In this document: in pieces, positions 24,661 to 36,796 of the stretch
Position numbering within the stretch: position 1 is the first letter of the stretch
How the letters are laid out: each line of letters begins with the position of its first letter
Origin: Kluyvera intermedia
GTDB taxonomy: Bacteria; Pseudomonadota; Gammaproteobacteria; Enterobacterales; Enterobacteriaceae
Direction: 5' to 3'
Length of the DNA stretch: 64,000 nt
NCBI RefSeq assembly: GCF_034424175.1
Contig: NZ_CP139986.1
Span: 4,402,001 to 4,466,000 of the forward strand
Made by a program: the position numbers and the translations under genes
The notes under the pieces: generated by a model
What the model was told of the DNA's origin: nothing
Databases searched by the model: none
What the model saw: the letters and a program-made list of their open reading frames with translations, nothing else

Positions 24661-26387
24661 TCTGCTCCGTAGCGCACTTCGAAGCGCTGGCGGCGGCGAT
24701 AAGCGAATACATCTTCTACGTGGCCATTTTTAATCCGTGTTTGTAGGCCGCGCCAGTAGTCGGCATTGAACAGATCAGCATGCATCTCTTCGAATAACGG
24801 CCCAATGCGCGGGTCGGCGCAGAGCCAATGACGAAACTCTTCTGGGAATACATCTCCCGGCGAGACGCTGTACCAGGGTTCACTTGCCAGCTCATCTTCC
24901 GGATAACGCGGCGGCGGAATATGGCGGAAGTTCACCTCCGTCATATAGCAAATTTCATCGTAATCGTAGAACACCACTCGCCCATGACGGGTGACGCCGA
25001 AGTTTTTAAACAGCATGTCGCCGGGGAAAATATTCGCCGCCGCCAGTTGGCGAATTGCATTGCCGTAATCTTCAATGGCATCGCGAAGTTGCTGGCCCTC
25101 GACCCGTTCCAGCCAGATATTGAGCGGTACCATTCGACGCTCAATATAGAGATGACTAATCGCGATTTTATCCCCCATATCGACGATTTTTTGTGGTGCT
25201 TCTTGCAGTAACAGCGCCATTAGCGCCGGATCAATTTGCCGTTTTTCCAACACGAAATTCTCAAATTCCTGGGTATCTGCCATACGTCCCACGCGATCAT
25301 GCTCTTTGACTAACTGGTAGCAGGCGCGAACGTGAGCGGCAGACATCTCCTTTTGCGGGGCAAATTTGTCTTTGATGACTTTAAACACCCGGTCGAAGCC
25401 CGGCAGCGTGAATACCAGCATCACCATGCCGCGAATGCCCGGCGCTTCAATAAACGATTCGTTAGCGGTGGAGATATAGTTCAGATATTCACGGTAGCTT
25501 TCGGTTTTGGCGTGCTTCTGGCAGCCAATCGCCATGTACAGTTCAGCCGTAGTTTTGCCCGGCAGAATTTCACGCAGCCATTCAACCAGTGCTGCCGGCA
25601 GCGGTGCGTAAACCATAAAGTAGGAGCGGGCAAAGCTGAAGACGATACTCGCCTCTTCCGTGGTGGTGAGGCAGGTATCGACAAACAGCTCCCCTTCATC
25701 AGTACGATGCACAGGAATTAAAAACGGTAGCGTGCCGGTCGGCGTGATGAGTTTGCCAATAAGCCAGGCCGCTTTGTTGCGGTAAAACAGTTCGTTGGCA
25801 ATCTGGAGATGTGATTGATGCAGCGTATCCACGTCCAGCGTTTCGCACAGATGCGCCATGATGTAACCCACATCGCGAAACTTGTTTTGCCACGGTAGAC
25901 GCAGCGGCAGGTCGCTGAGCATTTTGAAAATGACCGCCTCCCAGCCGTTATCCGGGAAAAAGTCTTTGGCCAGTGGCCGAGGGATAGCGCGAAAGCGGCG
26001 CTCCGGCTGTGAGCTGAAAATAAACAACCGCTCAGGGCTAAGCGAGCGGTGGTCAAATAACCGGCAATAGACTGAGTTAAAAAAGCTCTCCGCAATCTCG
26101 AAGCGCGGGTAGTCCGGTAATAAACGCATGTAGTGCGCCTTCACCCGCAGTAAAAAATCGGCATCGGTGCTTTTGCCGTCGGTAATACAGCGCAACTGTT
26201 CAACCACCAACCCCACGTGGTGGTCGTACAGATGGATACGGCTTTTCATCGCCTGTTGCACCGCATGCCAATCGGCCTGCTCAAAACGCTGCTGCGCGCC
26301 GGAGGTCACCTCCAGAAATCGTCCATACTGGGCATCAAAGCCTTGCAGGATGGTTTGCGCTATCAGTAACTCCAGGCCTCGCGTCAT
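24603..26387 (-). CDS. aceK: AceK, isocitrate dehydrogenase kinase/phosphatase
   Basis: 594-residue bifunctional enzyme that phosphorylates and dephosphorylates isocitrate dehydrogenase and so sets flux into the glyoxylate shunt. The kinase/phosphatase core has APGIRGMVMLVFTLPGFD, the ATP-site region ending KVIKDKFAPQKEM, and GDMLFKNFGVTRHGRVVFYD with DEICYMTEVNFR. E. coli AceK has 578 residues; the first ~576 match in order, but here the natural end is replaced by a tail (AEGRPDKAIAPPSGNVRRST) translated from a REP element. The ATG at 26387 is preceded by GAGGGAAA. Third gene of aceBAK. Confidence 0.95.
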   Translation of the reverse strand: MTRGLELLIAQTILQGFDAQYGRFLEVTSGAQQRFEQADWHAVQQAMKSRIHLYDHHVGLVVEQLRCITDGKSTDADFLLRVKAHYMRLLPDYPRFEIAESFFNSVYCRLFDHRSLSPERLFIFSSQPERRFRAIPRPLAKDFFPDNGWEAVIFKMLSDLPLRLPWQNKFRDVGYIMAHLCETLDVDTLHQSHLQIANELFYRNKAAWLIGKLITPTGTLPFLIPVHRTDEGELFVDTCLTTTEEASIVFSFARSYFMVYAPLPAALVEWLREILPGKTTAELYMAIGCQKHAKTESYREYLNYISTANESFIEAPGIRGMVMLVFTLPGFDRVFKVIKDKFAPQKEMSAAHVRACYQLVKEHDRVGRMADTQEFENFVLEKRQIDPALMALLLQEAPQKIVDMGDKIAISHLYIERRMVPLNIWLERVEGQQLRDAIEDYGNAIRQLAAANIFPGDMLFKNFGVTRHGRVVFYDYDEICYMTEVNFRHIPPPRYPEDELASEPWYSVSPGDVFPEEFRHWLCADPRIGPLFEEMHADLFNADYWRGLQTRIKNGHVEDVFAYRRRQRFEVRYGAEGRPDKAIAPPSGNVRRST

Positions 26388-26412
26388 TGCTTTCCCTCAT
26401 CCAGCACACGGT

Positions 26413-26485
26413 CGTGCCGGATGGTGCGTTCGCTTATCCGGCCTACATACCTTTGTAGGCCCGGTAAGCGCAGCGCTACCGGGCA
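26413..26485. repeat. REP pair between aceA and aceK
   Basis: Two REP units: GTGCCGGATGGTGCGTTCGC then TTATCCGGCCTAC (26414-26446), and GTAGGCCCGGTAAGCGCAGC then GCTACCGGGC (26455-26484). In E. coli an equivalent aceA-aceK REP contributes to the low expression of aceK relative to aceBA. Confidence 0.88.
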
Positions 26486-26489
26486 TTAA

Positions 26490-27794
26490 TCAGAACTGTG
26501 ATTCTTCGGTTGAACCGGTCAGCGCCGTGACGGACGACGCGCCGCCCTGGATAATGGTGGTGACCTTATCGAAGTAACCGGTACCCACTTCCTGTTGGTG
26601 AGAAACAAAGGTGTAGCCGTCTTTCGCCGCGGCGAACTCTGGCTGCTGGACCTTCTCAACGTAATGCTTCATGCCCTCGCCCTGCGCGTAGGCATTTGCC
26701 AGGTCGAACATGTTGAACCACATGCTGTGAATGCCCGCCAGGGTGATGAACTGATATTTGTAGCCCATGTCAGACAGTTGCTGCTGGAAGCTGGCGATGG
26801 TTTTATCATCCAGCTTTTTCTGCCAGTTGAACGACGGTGAGCAGTTGTAGGCCAGCAGTTTGCCCGGGTATTTCGTATGAATCGCATCAGCAAAGCGTTT
26901 TGCCAGCTCCAGATCTGGTGTAGATGTTTCACACCAAACCAGATCAGCATACGGGGCATACGCCAGGCCGCGGCTAATGGCTTGCTCAATCCCTGCCTGG
27001 GTGCGGTAGAAGCCTTCGCTGGTGCGCTCACCGGTAATAAATCCGCTATCGTATGGATCGCAGTCGGAAGTGATTAAGTCTGCGGCGTCCGCATCGGTAC
27101 GGGCAATCAGTAACGTTGGTACACCCATCACATCAGCGGCCAAACGCGCTGCGACCAGTTTCTGAATCGCTTCCTGAGTTGGCACCAGTACTTTGCCGCC
27201 CATATGACCGCACTTCTTCACCGACGCCAGTTGATCTTCGAAGTGTACCGCCGCTGCACCGGCTGCAATCATCGACTTCATCAGTTCAAAGGCGTTCAGC
27301 ACGCCGCCGAAACCCGCTTCCGCATCGGCAACGATCGGCAGGAAGTAGTCCACATAACGTGGATCGTTCGGTTCAATCCCGTTTGCCCATTGGATCTGAT
27401 CGGCACGACGGAAAGTATTGTTGATTCTATCCACCACCGCAGGTACCGAGTTCGCCGGATAGAGGGATTGGTCCGGGTACATGCTGGAGGCAAGGTTAGC
27501 ATCCGCCGCAACTTGCCAGCCAGAGAGGTATACCGCTTCAATACCCGCTTTCGCCTGCTGCAACGCTTGGCCGCCGGTCAACGCGCCCAGACTGTTGACG
27601 TAGCCTTTTTTCGCATCACCATGCAGCAGTCGCCACATTCTGGCGGCACCCAGCTGCGCCAGCGTACATTCCGGATTGACCGAGCCGCGCAATTTCACCA
27701 CTTCTTCCGCGCTGTACGGGCGGTTGATGCCTTCCCAACGAGTCTGTGTCCACTCTTTTTGTAATTCTTCGATTTGCTGAGTACGAGTTTTCAT
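26490..27794 (-). CDS. aceA: Isocitrate lyase
   Basis: 434-residue isocitrate lyase, splitting isocitrate into succinate and glyoxylate. The catalytic cysteine lies in the signature KKCGHMGGKVLVPT; NCSPSFNWQKKLDD and DYFLPIVADAEAGFGG are also conserved. The ATG at 27794 gives the E. coli length; an upstream in-frame start at 27809 adds five residues and has no better ribosome site. The stop is followed by a REP pair, then aceK; aceB ends 31 bp upstream. Confidence 0.97.
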   Translation of the reverse strand: MKTRTQQIEELQKEWTQTRWEGINRPYSAEEVVKLRGSVNPECTLAQLGAARMWRLLHGDAKKGYVNSLGALTGGQALQQAKAGIEAVYLSGWQVAADANLASSMYPDQSLYPANSVPAVVDRINNTFRRADQIQWANGIEPNDPRYVDYFLPIVADAEAGFGGVLNAFELMKSMIAAGAAAVHFEDQLASVKKCGHMGGKVLVPTQEAIQKLVAARLAADVMGVPTLLIARTDADAADLITSDCDPYDSGFITGERTSEGFYRTQAGIEQAISRGLAYAPYADLVWCETSTPDLELAKRFADAIHTKYPGKLLAYNCSPSFNWQKKLDDKTIASFQQQLSDMGYKYQFITLAGIHSMWFNMFDLANAYAQGEGMKHYVEKVQQPEFAAAKDGYTFVSHQQEVGTGYFDKVTTIIQGGASSVTALTGSTEESQF

Positions 27795-27825
27795 GTGCAG
27801 ATGCTCCATATTGTTATGTGGTGAA

Positions 27826-29427
27826 TTAAGCCAGCAGGCGGTAGCCCGGCAAGGTCAGGAAGTCGATCAGTTCGTCGGAGGTGGTAATTTGCTCCATCAG
27901 GCGCGCGGCATCATTGAAACGGCCACCGTTGAAACGCTCATCACCCAGTTCGTCTTTGATAACCAGCAGTTCTTCAGCCAGCATCTGGCGGAACAGCGGT
28001 TTGGTCACCGGCTTACCGTTGCTTAGCGTTTTCTGGTGGTGGATCCACTGCCAGATAGACGTTCGTGAAATTTCTGCGGTGGCCGCATCTTCCATCAGGC
28101 CATAAATTGGTACGCAGCCATTACCCGAGATCCACGCTTCGATGTACTGCACGGCGACGCGGATATTGGCGCGCATCCCCTCTTCGGTACGTTCACCGTT
28201 ACACGGCGTAAGCAGTTCTTCAGCGGTAATAGGCGCATCATCAGCACGGGTGACGGACAGCTGGTTTGGCCGCTCACCCAACACCTCGTTAAACACCGCC
28301 ATCGCGGTATCCGCCAGTCCCGGGTGAGCAACCCAGGTACCGTCGTGACCGTTGTTAGCTTCCAGTGACTTGTCCGCTTTCACCTTGTTCAGCACCTGCG
28401 CATTACGCTCAGCATCTTTGCTTGGGATAAACGCCGCCATGCCGCCCATCGCAAATGCGCCGCGCTTGTGGCAGGTTTTGATCAGCAGGCGTGAATAAGC
28501 GCTCAGGAACGCTTTATCCATTGTCACCACCTGACGATCGGGTAAGACACGGTCGGGATGGTTTTTCAACGTTTTGATATAGCTGAATATGTAGTCCCAG
28601 CGGCCGCAGTTCAGACCCACGATATGGTCACGTAGGGCGTGCAGAATTTCGTCCATCTGGAAGACGGCTGGCAGCGTTTCAATCAGCAACGTCGCCTTAA
28701 TGGTGCCGCGTGGCAGGTCAAAACGGTCTTCGGCGTAGCAAAATACTTCACTCCACCAGGCAGCTTCCTGCCAGGCCTGCGTTTTCGGCAGGTAGAAATA
28801 GGGGCCGCTACCTTTTGTCAGCAGCGCTTTGTGGTTATGGAAGAAATAGAGCGCGAAATCAAACAGGCTGCCAGGGATCGCTTCACCACGCCAGGTGACG
28901 TGTTTTTCCGGCAGATGCAGACCACGGACGCGGCAGACAAGTACCGCCGGGTCAGGTTTCAACTGGTAAATTTTGCCTGCGTCATTGGTGTAGCTGATGG
29001 TGCCATTGACGGCATCACGCAGGTTGATTTGCCCTTCAATCACTTTGTTCCAGTCTGGGGCTAACGAGTCTTCAAAATCGGCCATAAACACTTTGACGTT
29101 GGCATTCATGGCGTTAATCACCATTTTGCGTTCAACCGGGCCGGTAATTTCTACACGGCGATCCTGCAAATCCGCCGGGATGCCACGCACTGTCCAATCA
29201 CCATCACGAATGGAAGCGGTTTCCGAAATAAAATCAGGCAAAATTCCGTCATCAATACCCTGTTGCTGTTGAATGCGAGCGGCCAGCAGTTTATTGCGTT
29301 TTGGCGTAAATCGGGTCACCAGTTCGGTCAGAAACTCCACCGCTTCCGCGGTCAGAACCTGCTGTTCCTGCGTGCCTGAGGGCTTCAGAAAAGCCAGTTC
29401 ATCGGTTGTTGTGGCCTGTTGTGTCAT
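27826..29427 (-). CDS. aceB: Malate synthase A
   Basis: 533-residue malate synthase, condensing glyoxylate with acetyl-CoA. Visible signatures are VFMADFEDSLAPDWNKV with the metal-binding acidic residues, CGRWDYIFSYIKTLK near the catalytic centre, and the C-terminal DAATAEISRTSIWQWIHHQ containing the catalytic aspartate. Same length as E. coli AceB. The ATG is preceded by GAGGAGC. First gene of aceBAK, with an IclR operator about 105 bp upstream. Confidence 0.97.
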   Translation of the reverse strand: MTQQATTTDELAFLKPSGTQEQQVLTAEAVEFLTELVTRFTPKRNKLLAARIQQQQGIDDGILPDFISETASIRDGDWTVRGIPADLQDRRVEITGPVERKMVINAMNANVKVFMADFEDSLAPDWNKVIEGQINLRDAVNGTISYTNDAGKIYQLKPDPAVLVCRVRGLHLPEKHVTWRGEAIPGSLFDFALYFFHNHKALLTKGSGPYFYLPKTQAWQEAAWWSEVFCYAEDRFDLPRGTIKATLLIETLPAVFQMDEILHALRDHIVGLNCGRWDYIFSYIKTLKNHPDRVLPDRQVVTMDKAFLSAYSRLLIKTCHKRGAFAMGGMAAFIPSKDAERNAQVLNKVKADKSLEANNGHDGTWVAHPGLADTAMAVFNEVLGERPNQLSVTRADDAPITAEELLTPCNGERTEEGMRANIRVAVQYIEAWISGNGCVPIYGLMEDAATAEISRTSIWQWIHHQKTLSNGKPVTKPLFRQMLAEELLVIKDELGDERFNGGRFNDAARLMEQITTSDELIDFLTLPGYRLLA

Positions 29428-29530
29428 GGTGCTGCTCCTCGTTAATGATCCGAATAGTGTCCCCGTAAGATGGGCAAACGATCGTTGTCGCTTTTTCGCC
29501 CAACGTTTTTAAGCCTAATCAATAAAATTA

Positions 29531-29551
29531 AAAAATCAAAAACGATTTCCA
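29531..29551 (-). promoter_or_regulatory. IclR operator of aceBAK
   Basis: On the minus strand this reads TGGAAATCGTTTTTGATTTT, matching the E. coli aceB operator region and the iclR site at 23687-23706. It lies in the AT-rich aceB upstream region (29428-29630), which otherwise shows no gene. Confidence 0.8.
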
Positions 29552-29631
29552 TTTTTAATTAAAAATAATTGTAATTTGTTGATTAATATAAGATTAAATA
29601 TTGGCAATTAACTGGGGCGATTTTCGGAAAC

Positions 29632-29654
29632 AAAAAAGGCACCCGAAGGTGCCT
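29632..29654 (-). terminator. Rho-independent terminator of metA
   Basis: Perfect stem AGGCACC / GGTGCCT with a CGAA loop (TTCG on the transcribed strand) followed by six T residues on the minus strand. It lies 43 bp after the metA stop. Confidence 0.95.
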
Positions 29655-29697
29655 GATGAAGATGCTGAAACGCTTTAGGATCGCAGAGGGTAGTCGA

Positions 29698-30627
29698 TCA
29701 ATCCAATGTTGGGTTCATATTCCGCAGATCGTATGGCGTGATCTGATAGACATAATAGTTGAGCCAGTTGATAAACAGCAGGTTGCCATGACTTCTCCAA
29801 CTGGCCTGCGGTTTATTTTGCGGGTCGTCTTTCGGGAAATAGTTATAGGGAACTTCCGGGCTTAAACCTGCATCGACATCACGGAAAAATTCGCTGGCTA
29901 GCGTGTCGGCATCATACTCTGGGTGACCGGTGACGAAGGCAATGCGCTTGTCTTTACTGGCAAACAGGTAAGCATCACCATTCGCCATTTCGGCTAAGAT
30001 TTCGAGATCGGTATAGTCACGAATTAGTTTCGCCGGGAAATCGGCGTAACGTGAGTGTGGAGCGAGAAAAGCATCGTCAAAACCACGCGTCAGGAGTGCA
30101 TGGGGCTCGAGTATGTGGTGTTCATAAACACCAGAGAGCTTGTCATCACGGGTCTGTTTCGGGATACCGTAGAGAATATTGAGTGCGGCTTGTACCGCCC
30201 AACAGACAAATAACGTTGAGGTGACATGATCTTTGGCCCACTCAAGTACCTGCTGGATTTGAGGCCAGTAGGCGACATCATTGAACTCAACCAATCCTAG
30301 CGGTGCGCCGGTGACGATTAACCCATCGAAATTTTCGTTGCGGATATCGTCAAAATTGCAGTAAAAGTTATTGAGGTGTTCCGCCGGCGTGTTGCGCGAT
30401 TCGCGCGCATCGATACGCAGCAACTGGATATCCAGCTGTAGCGGAGAGTTTGACAGAAGACGCAGGAATTGATTTTCTGTCTCAATTTTCTTTGGCATCA
30501 GGTTAAGGATCAGCACCTTCAACGGACGAATTTCCTGACCTGTTGCACGCGATGCTGTCATAACAAAGACATTCTCATCACGCAAAAACTTGACGGCTGG
30601 TAGCTCGTCCTGCACCCGAATCGGCAT
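29698..30627 (-). CDS. metA: Homoserine O-succinyltransferase
   Basis: 309-residue MetA, the first committed enzyme of methionine synthesis. The catalytic cysteine lies in STLFVCWAVQAALN and the catalytic His/Glu in FVTGHPEYDADTLASEF. The N-terminal RPLKVLILNLMPKKIETENQ block is family-typical. Same length as E. coli MetA. The region upstream holds four tandem MetJ boxes. In E. coli yjaA and yjaB lie between metA and the 5S rRNA gene; here only about 330 bp without them is found. Confidence 0.97.
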   Translation of the reverse strand: MPIRVQDELPAVKFLRDENVFVMTASRATGQEIRPLKVLILNLMPKKIETENQFLRLLSNSPLQLDIQLLRIDARESRNTPAEHLNNFYCNFDDIRNENFDGLIVTGAPLGLVEFNDVAYWPQIQQVLEWAKDHVTSTLFVCWAVQAALNILYGIPKQTRDDKLSGVYEHHILEPHALLTRGFDDAFLAPHSRYADFPAKLIRDYTDLEILAEMANGDAYLFASKDKRIAFVTGHPEYDADTLASEFFRDVDAGLSPEVPYNYFPKDDPQNKPQASWRSHGNLLFINWLNYYVYQITPYDLRNMNPTLD

Positions 30628-30646
30628 AACCTTGTTACCTCACAGC

Positions 30647-30678
30647 ATACGTATAAACGTTTAGACTTCCAGACAGCT
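30647..30678 (-). promoter_or_regulatory. Four tandem MetJ boxes upstream of metA
   Basis: On the minus strand four adjacent 8-mers, AGCTGTCT, GGAAGTCT, AAACGTTT and ATACGTAT, each resemble the met box AGACGTCT. Their tandem phasing without gaps is the pattern bound cooperatively by MetJ with S-adenosylmethionine. Confidence 0.85.
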
Positions 30679-30757
30679 AACGATACCCAGAATTAAGCGA
30701 AATGTCGAGTCTGCAAGTGGAAGGTGAGAAAGTTTCAATCAGCAAGGAGAGGGTAAA

Positions 30758-30865
30758 ATGATTGGGCGGTTGAGTCTTCAGGAATGGGATTATGCGTTAC
30801 GAGGGGGCTTCCCCGGAGTCGGCGTGAACGCCTCGTCCGGGCTTCCGGTGTTGTGCGGAATGTAG
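30758..30865 (+). CDS. Possible 35-residue small protein
   Basis: A short frame starting MIGRLSLQEWDYALRGGF has a very good ribosome site (AAGGAGAGGG, spacing about 5) between metA and the rRNA operon. The second half of the frame is translated from a REP element, which argues against long-standing selection. No family is recognised. It could be a real small gene or chance. Confidence 0.2.
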   Translation: MIGRLSLQEWDYALRGGFPGVGVNASSGLPVLCGM

Positions 30866-30892
30866 CCCGGGCGAACGCAGTGACCCCGGGAT
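30805..30892. repeat. REP elements after the rRNA operon
   Basis: Two REP-type units: CCCCGGAGTCGGCGTGAACG then CCTCGTCCGGGC (30811-30842) and GTAGCCCGGGCGAACGCAGT then GACCCCGGG (30862-30890). Confidence 0.8.
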
Positions 30893-30921
30893 TTTATCCG
30901 CCTTTCATTTCGCACACACGC

Positions 30922-30949
30922 AAAAAAGCCCATCCGGCAGGATGGGCTT
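30922..30949 (-). terminator. Terminator of the rRNA operon
   Basis: Perfect 10-base stem AAGCCCATCC / GGATGGGCTT with a four-base loop, followed on the minus strand by a run of six T. It lies 13 bp after the 5S gene end. Confidence 0.95.
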
Positions 30950-30961
30950 CTTCACTATTTG

Positions 30962-31081
30962 ATGCCTGGCAGTTCCCTACTCTCGCATGGGGAGACCCCA
31001 CACTACCATCGGCGCTACGGCGTTTCACTTCTGAGTTCGGCATGGGGTCAGGTGGGACCACCGCGCTAGTGCCGCCAGGCA
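30962..31081 (-). rRNA. rrf: 5S ribosomal RNA
   Basis: 120-nt 5S rRNA on the minus strand. It starts TGCCTGGCGGC and ends with the complementary ACTGCCAGGCAT, forming the terminal stem, and contains the usual GGGGTCTCCCCATGCG region. Last gene of the operon, 95 bp after the 23S end. Confidence 0.97.
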
Positions 31082-31176
31082 AATTCTGTTTATCAACACG
31101 CATCTCTGCATGTCGATTTAATCTGTCTCAAGCTGAATATCGTGTCTCATCACCAACAAAACACCTTTGGCGTTGT

Positions 31177-34086
<2,910 letters not shown>

Positions 34087-34213
34087 TCACAACCCGAAGA
34101 TGTTTCGTAAAACATTCCGCAGTTGCGAAAATTTGAGAGACTCGAACACACCGCTTATCTGTTCTTATTACGGAGAACAGACACAGTGTGTCGTTTCAAT
34201 TTTCAGCTTGATC

Positions 34214-34235
34214 CAGATTTTTAAAGAGCAAAACT
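34214..34235 (-). promoter_or_regulatory. Spacer boxA antitermination site
   Basis: TGCTCTTTAAAAATC on the minus strand, in the spacer between tRNA-Ala and 23S. It matches the rRNA boxA motif that loads the Nus antitermination complex. Confidence 0.7.
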
Positions 34236-34296
34236 TCGCAGTGAACCTTTTCAGGTACACTCTGAAGTTTTTTTTGTTTTGTTCGCAGTAAAAGGA

Positions 34297-34372
34297 TGGT
34301 GGAGCTATGCGGGATCGAACCGCAGACCTCCTGCGTGCAAGGCAGGCGCTCTCCCAGCTGAGCTATAACCCC
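34297..34372 (-). tRNA. tRNA-Ala (anticodon TGC)
   Basis: 76-nt tRNA with encoded CCA in the 16S-23S spacer. The anticodon loop reads CTTGCAC, with TGC as anticodon. The acceptor stem keeps the G3-U70 pair that identifies tRNA-Ala. The T arm GGTTCGATCC is conserved. It is the distal of two spacer tRNAs. Confidence 0.97.
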
Positions 34373-34481
34373 ATCGTAACACTAATCTCTGGTACCGATA
34401 ATTCATTCTGAGACAAGGCGTGGAAGGGCGAAGCATACTGAAGTATGCGAGTCGTTTCACAACGCAGTATCAGGATGAATT

Positions 34482-34558
<77 letters not shown>

Positions 34559-34627
34559 GCAGAGATTTTTACTGCTAATTTTCATCAGACAATCTGTGTG
34601 GACACTTCAAAGCACGTTTCTTTAAGG

Positions 34628-36167
<1,540 letters not shown>

Positions 36168-36353
36168 AAGTGTTTGATGCTCAATCAATTAAACTTCGTA
36201 ATGAATTACGTATGTTCACTCGTTGAGACTTGGTATTCATTTAGCGTCTTGCGACGTTTAAGAATCCGTATCTTCGAGTGCCCACACAGATTGTCTGATA
36301 AATTGTTAAAGAGCAGTGCAACACGGCTTTCGCTCACTGTTGCGAGGTGGCGT
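36168..36353 (-). promoter_or_regulatory. rRNA leader with boxA
   Basis: Leader between promoter P2 and the 16S gene on the minus strand. It contains the antitermination element TGCTCTTTAACAATTTATCA (about 36297-36316), the rrn boxA with flanking sequence. No gene is present. Confidence 0.8.
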
Positions 36354-36381
36354 ATATTACGCTTTCCTCTTTCAGAGTCAA
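36354..36381 (-). promoter_or_regulatory. rRNA promoter P2
   Basis: On the minus strand TTGACT (36376-36381) and TAATAT (36354-36359) are separated by 16 bp, the spacing typical of rrn promoters. Confidence 0.8.
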
Positions 36382-36464
36382 CCGTTTATTTTCAGGTTTT
36401 TCTCTTCAACCGAACCGGCTAGTTAATGTGAAGTGATTCACGTTTGCCGTCTCAGTGGGGTCGC

Positions 36465-36492
36465 ATTATAGGGAGTTTCTCTCACCCCGCAA
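36465..36492 (-). promoter_or_regulatory. rRNA promoter P1
   Basis: On the minus strand TTGCGG (36487-36492) and a perfect TATAAT (36465-36470) lie 16 bp apart. The -10 is followed by GCGACC and lies about 110 bp upstream of P2, the standard rrn P1-P2 layout. The AT-rich DNA upstream (about 36500-36620) probably holds UP and FIS elements. Confidence 0.8.
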
Positions 36493-36673
36493 CCCTTAAA
36501 TGACAGAAAAATGACTGACTGCTGCAATCCCCAGCAGAACCCCGCCTTATACCCATTTACACACAGAGTTATCCACATTCTTAATCATCATTACCTCTGA
36601 TCCTTTCATTCTGTCCCTTATATAAAGGTGCAAAATCGGGGGTTCGGCGGAAAGAGAAAAATTCGCGAGCGTT

Positions 36674-36695
36674 GCGCAAACGTTTTCGTTACAAT
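36674..36695 (+). promoter_or_regulatory. PurR box and -10 of the purHD promoter
   Basis: GCGCAAACGTTTTCGT (36674-36689) is an almost perfect PurR operator (ACGCAAACGTTTTCGT). It abuts TACAAT, a good -10 (36690-36695). PurR with hypoxanthine or guanine should repress purHD here. Confidence 0.88.
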
Positions 36696-36796
36696 GCTGC
36701 GGCAAAACAATGATGCCCCGTAAGGGGCGTTAGCTGAGTTTTTACGCAAGAATTCACCTAACGCTCTCTGTAATAGTCAAATCCAGGGGATTTACC

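Noticed and set aside
36712..36730. A GCCCCGTAAGGGGC hairpin in the purHD leader, as a possible attenuator.
   Set aside because: No T-run follows closely. It may only be a local RNA fold; PurR control explains regulation.
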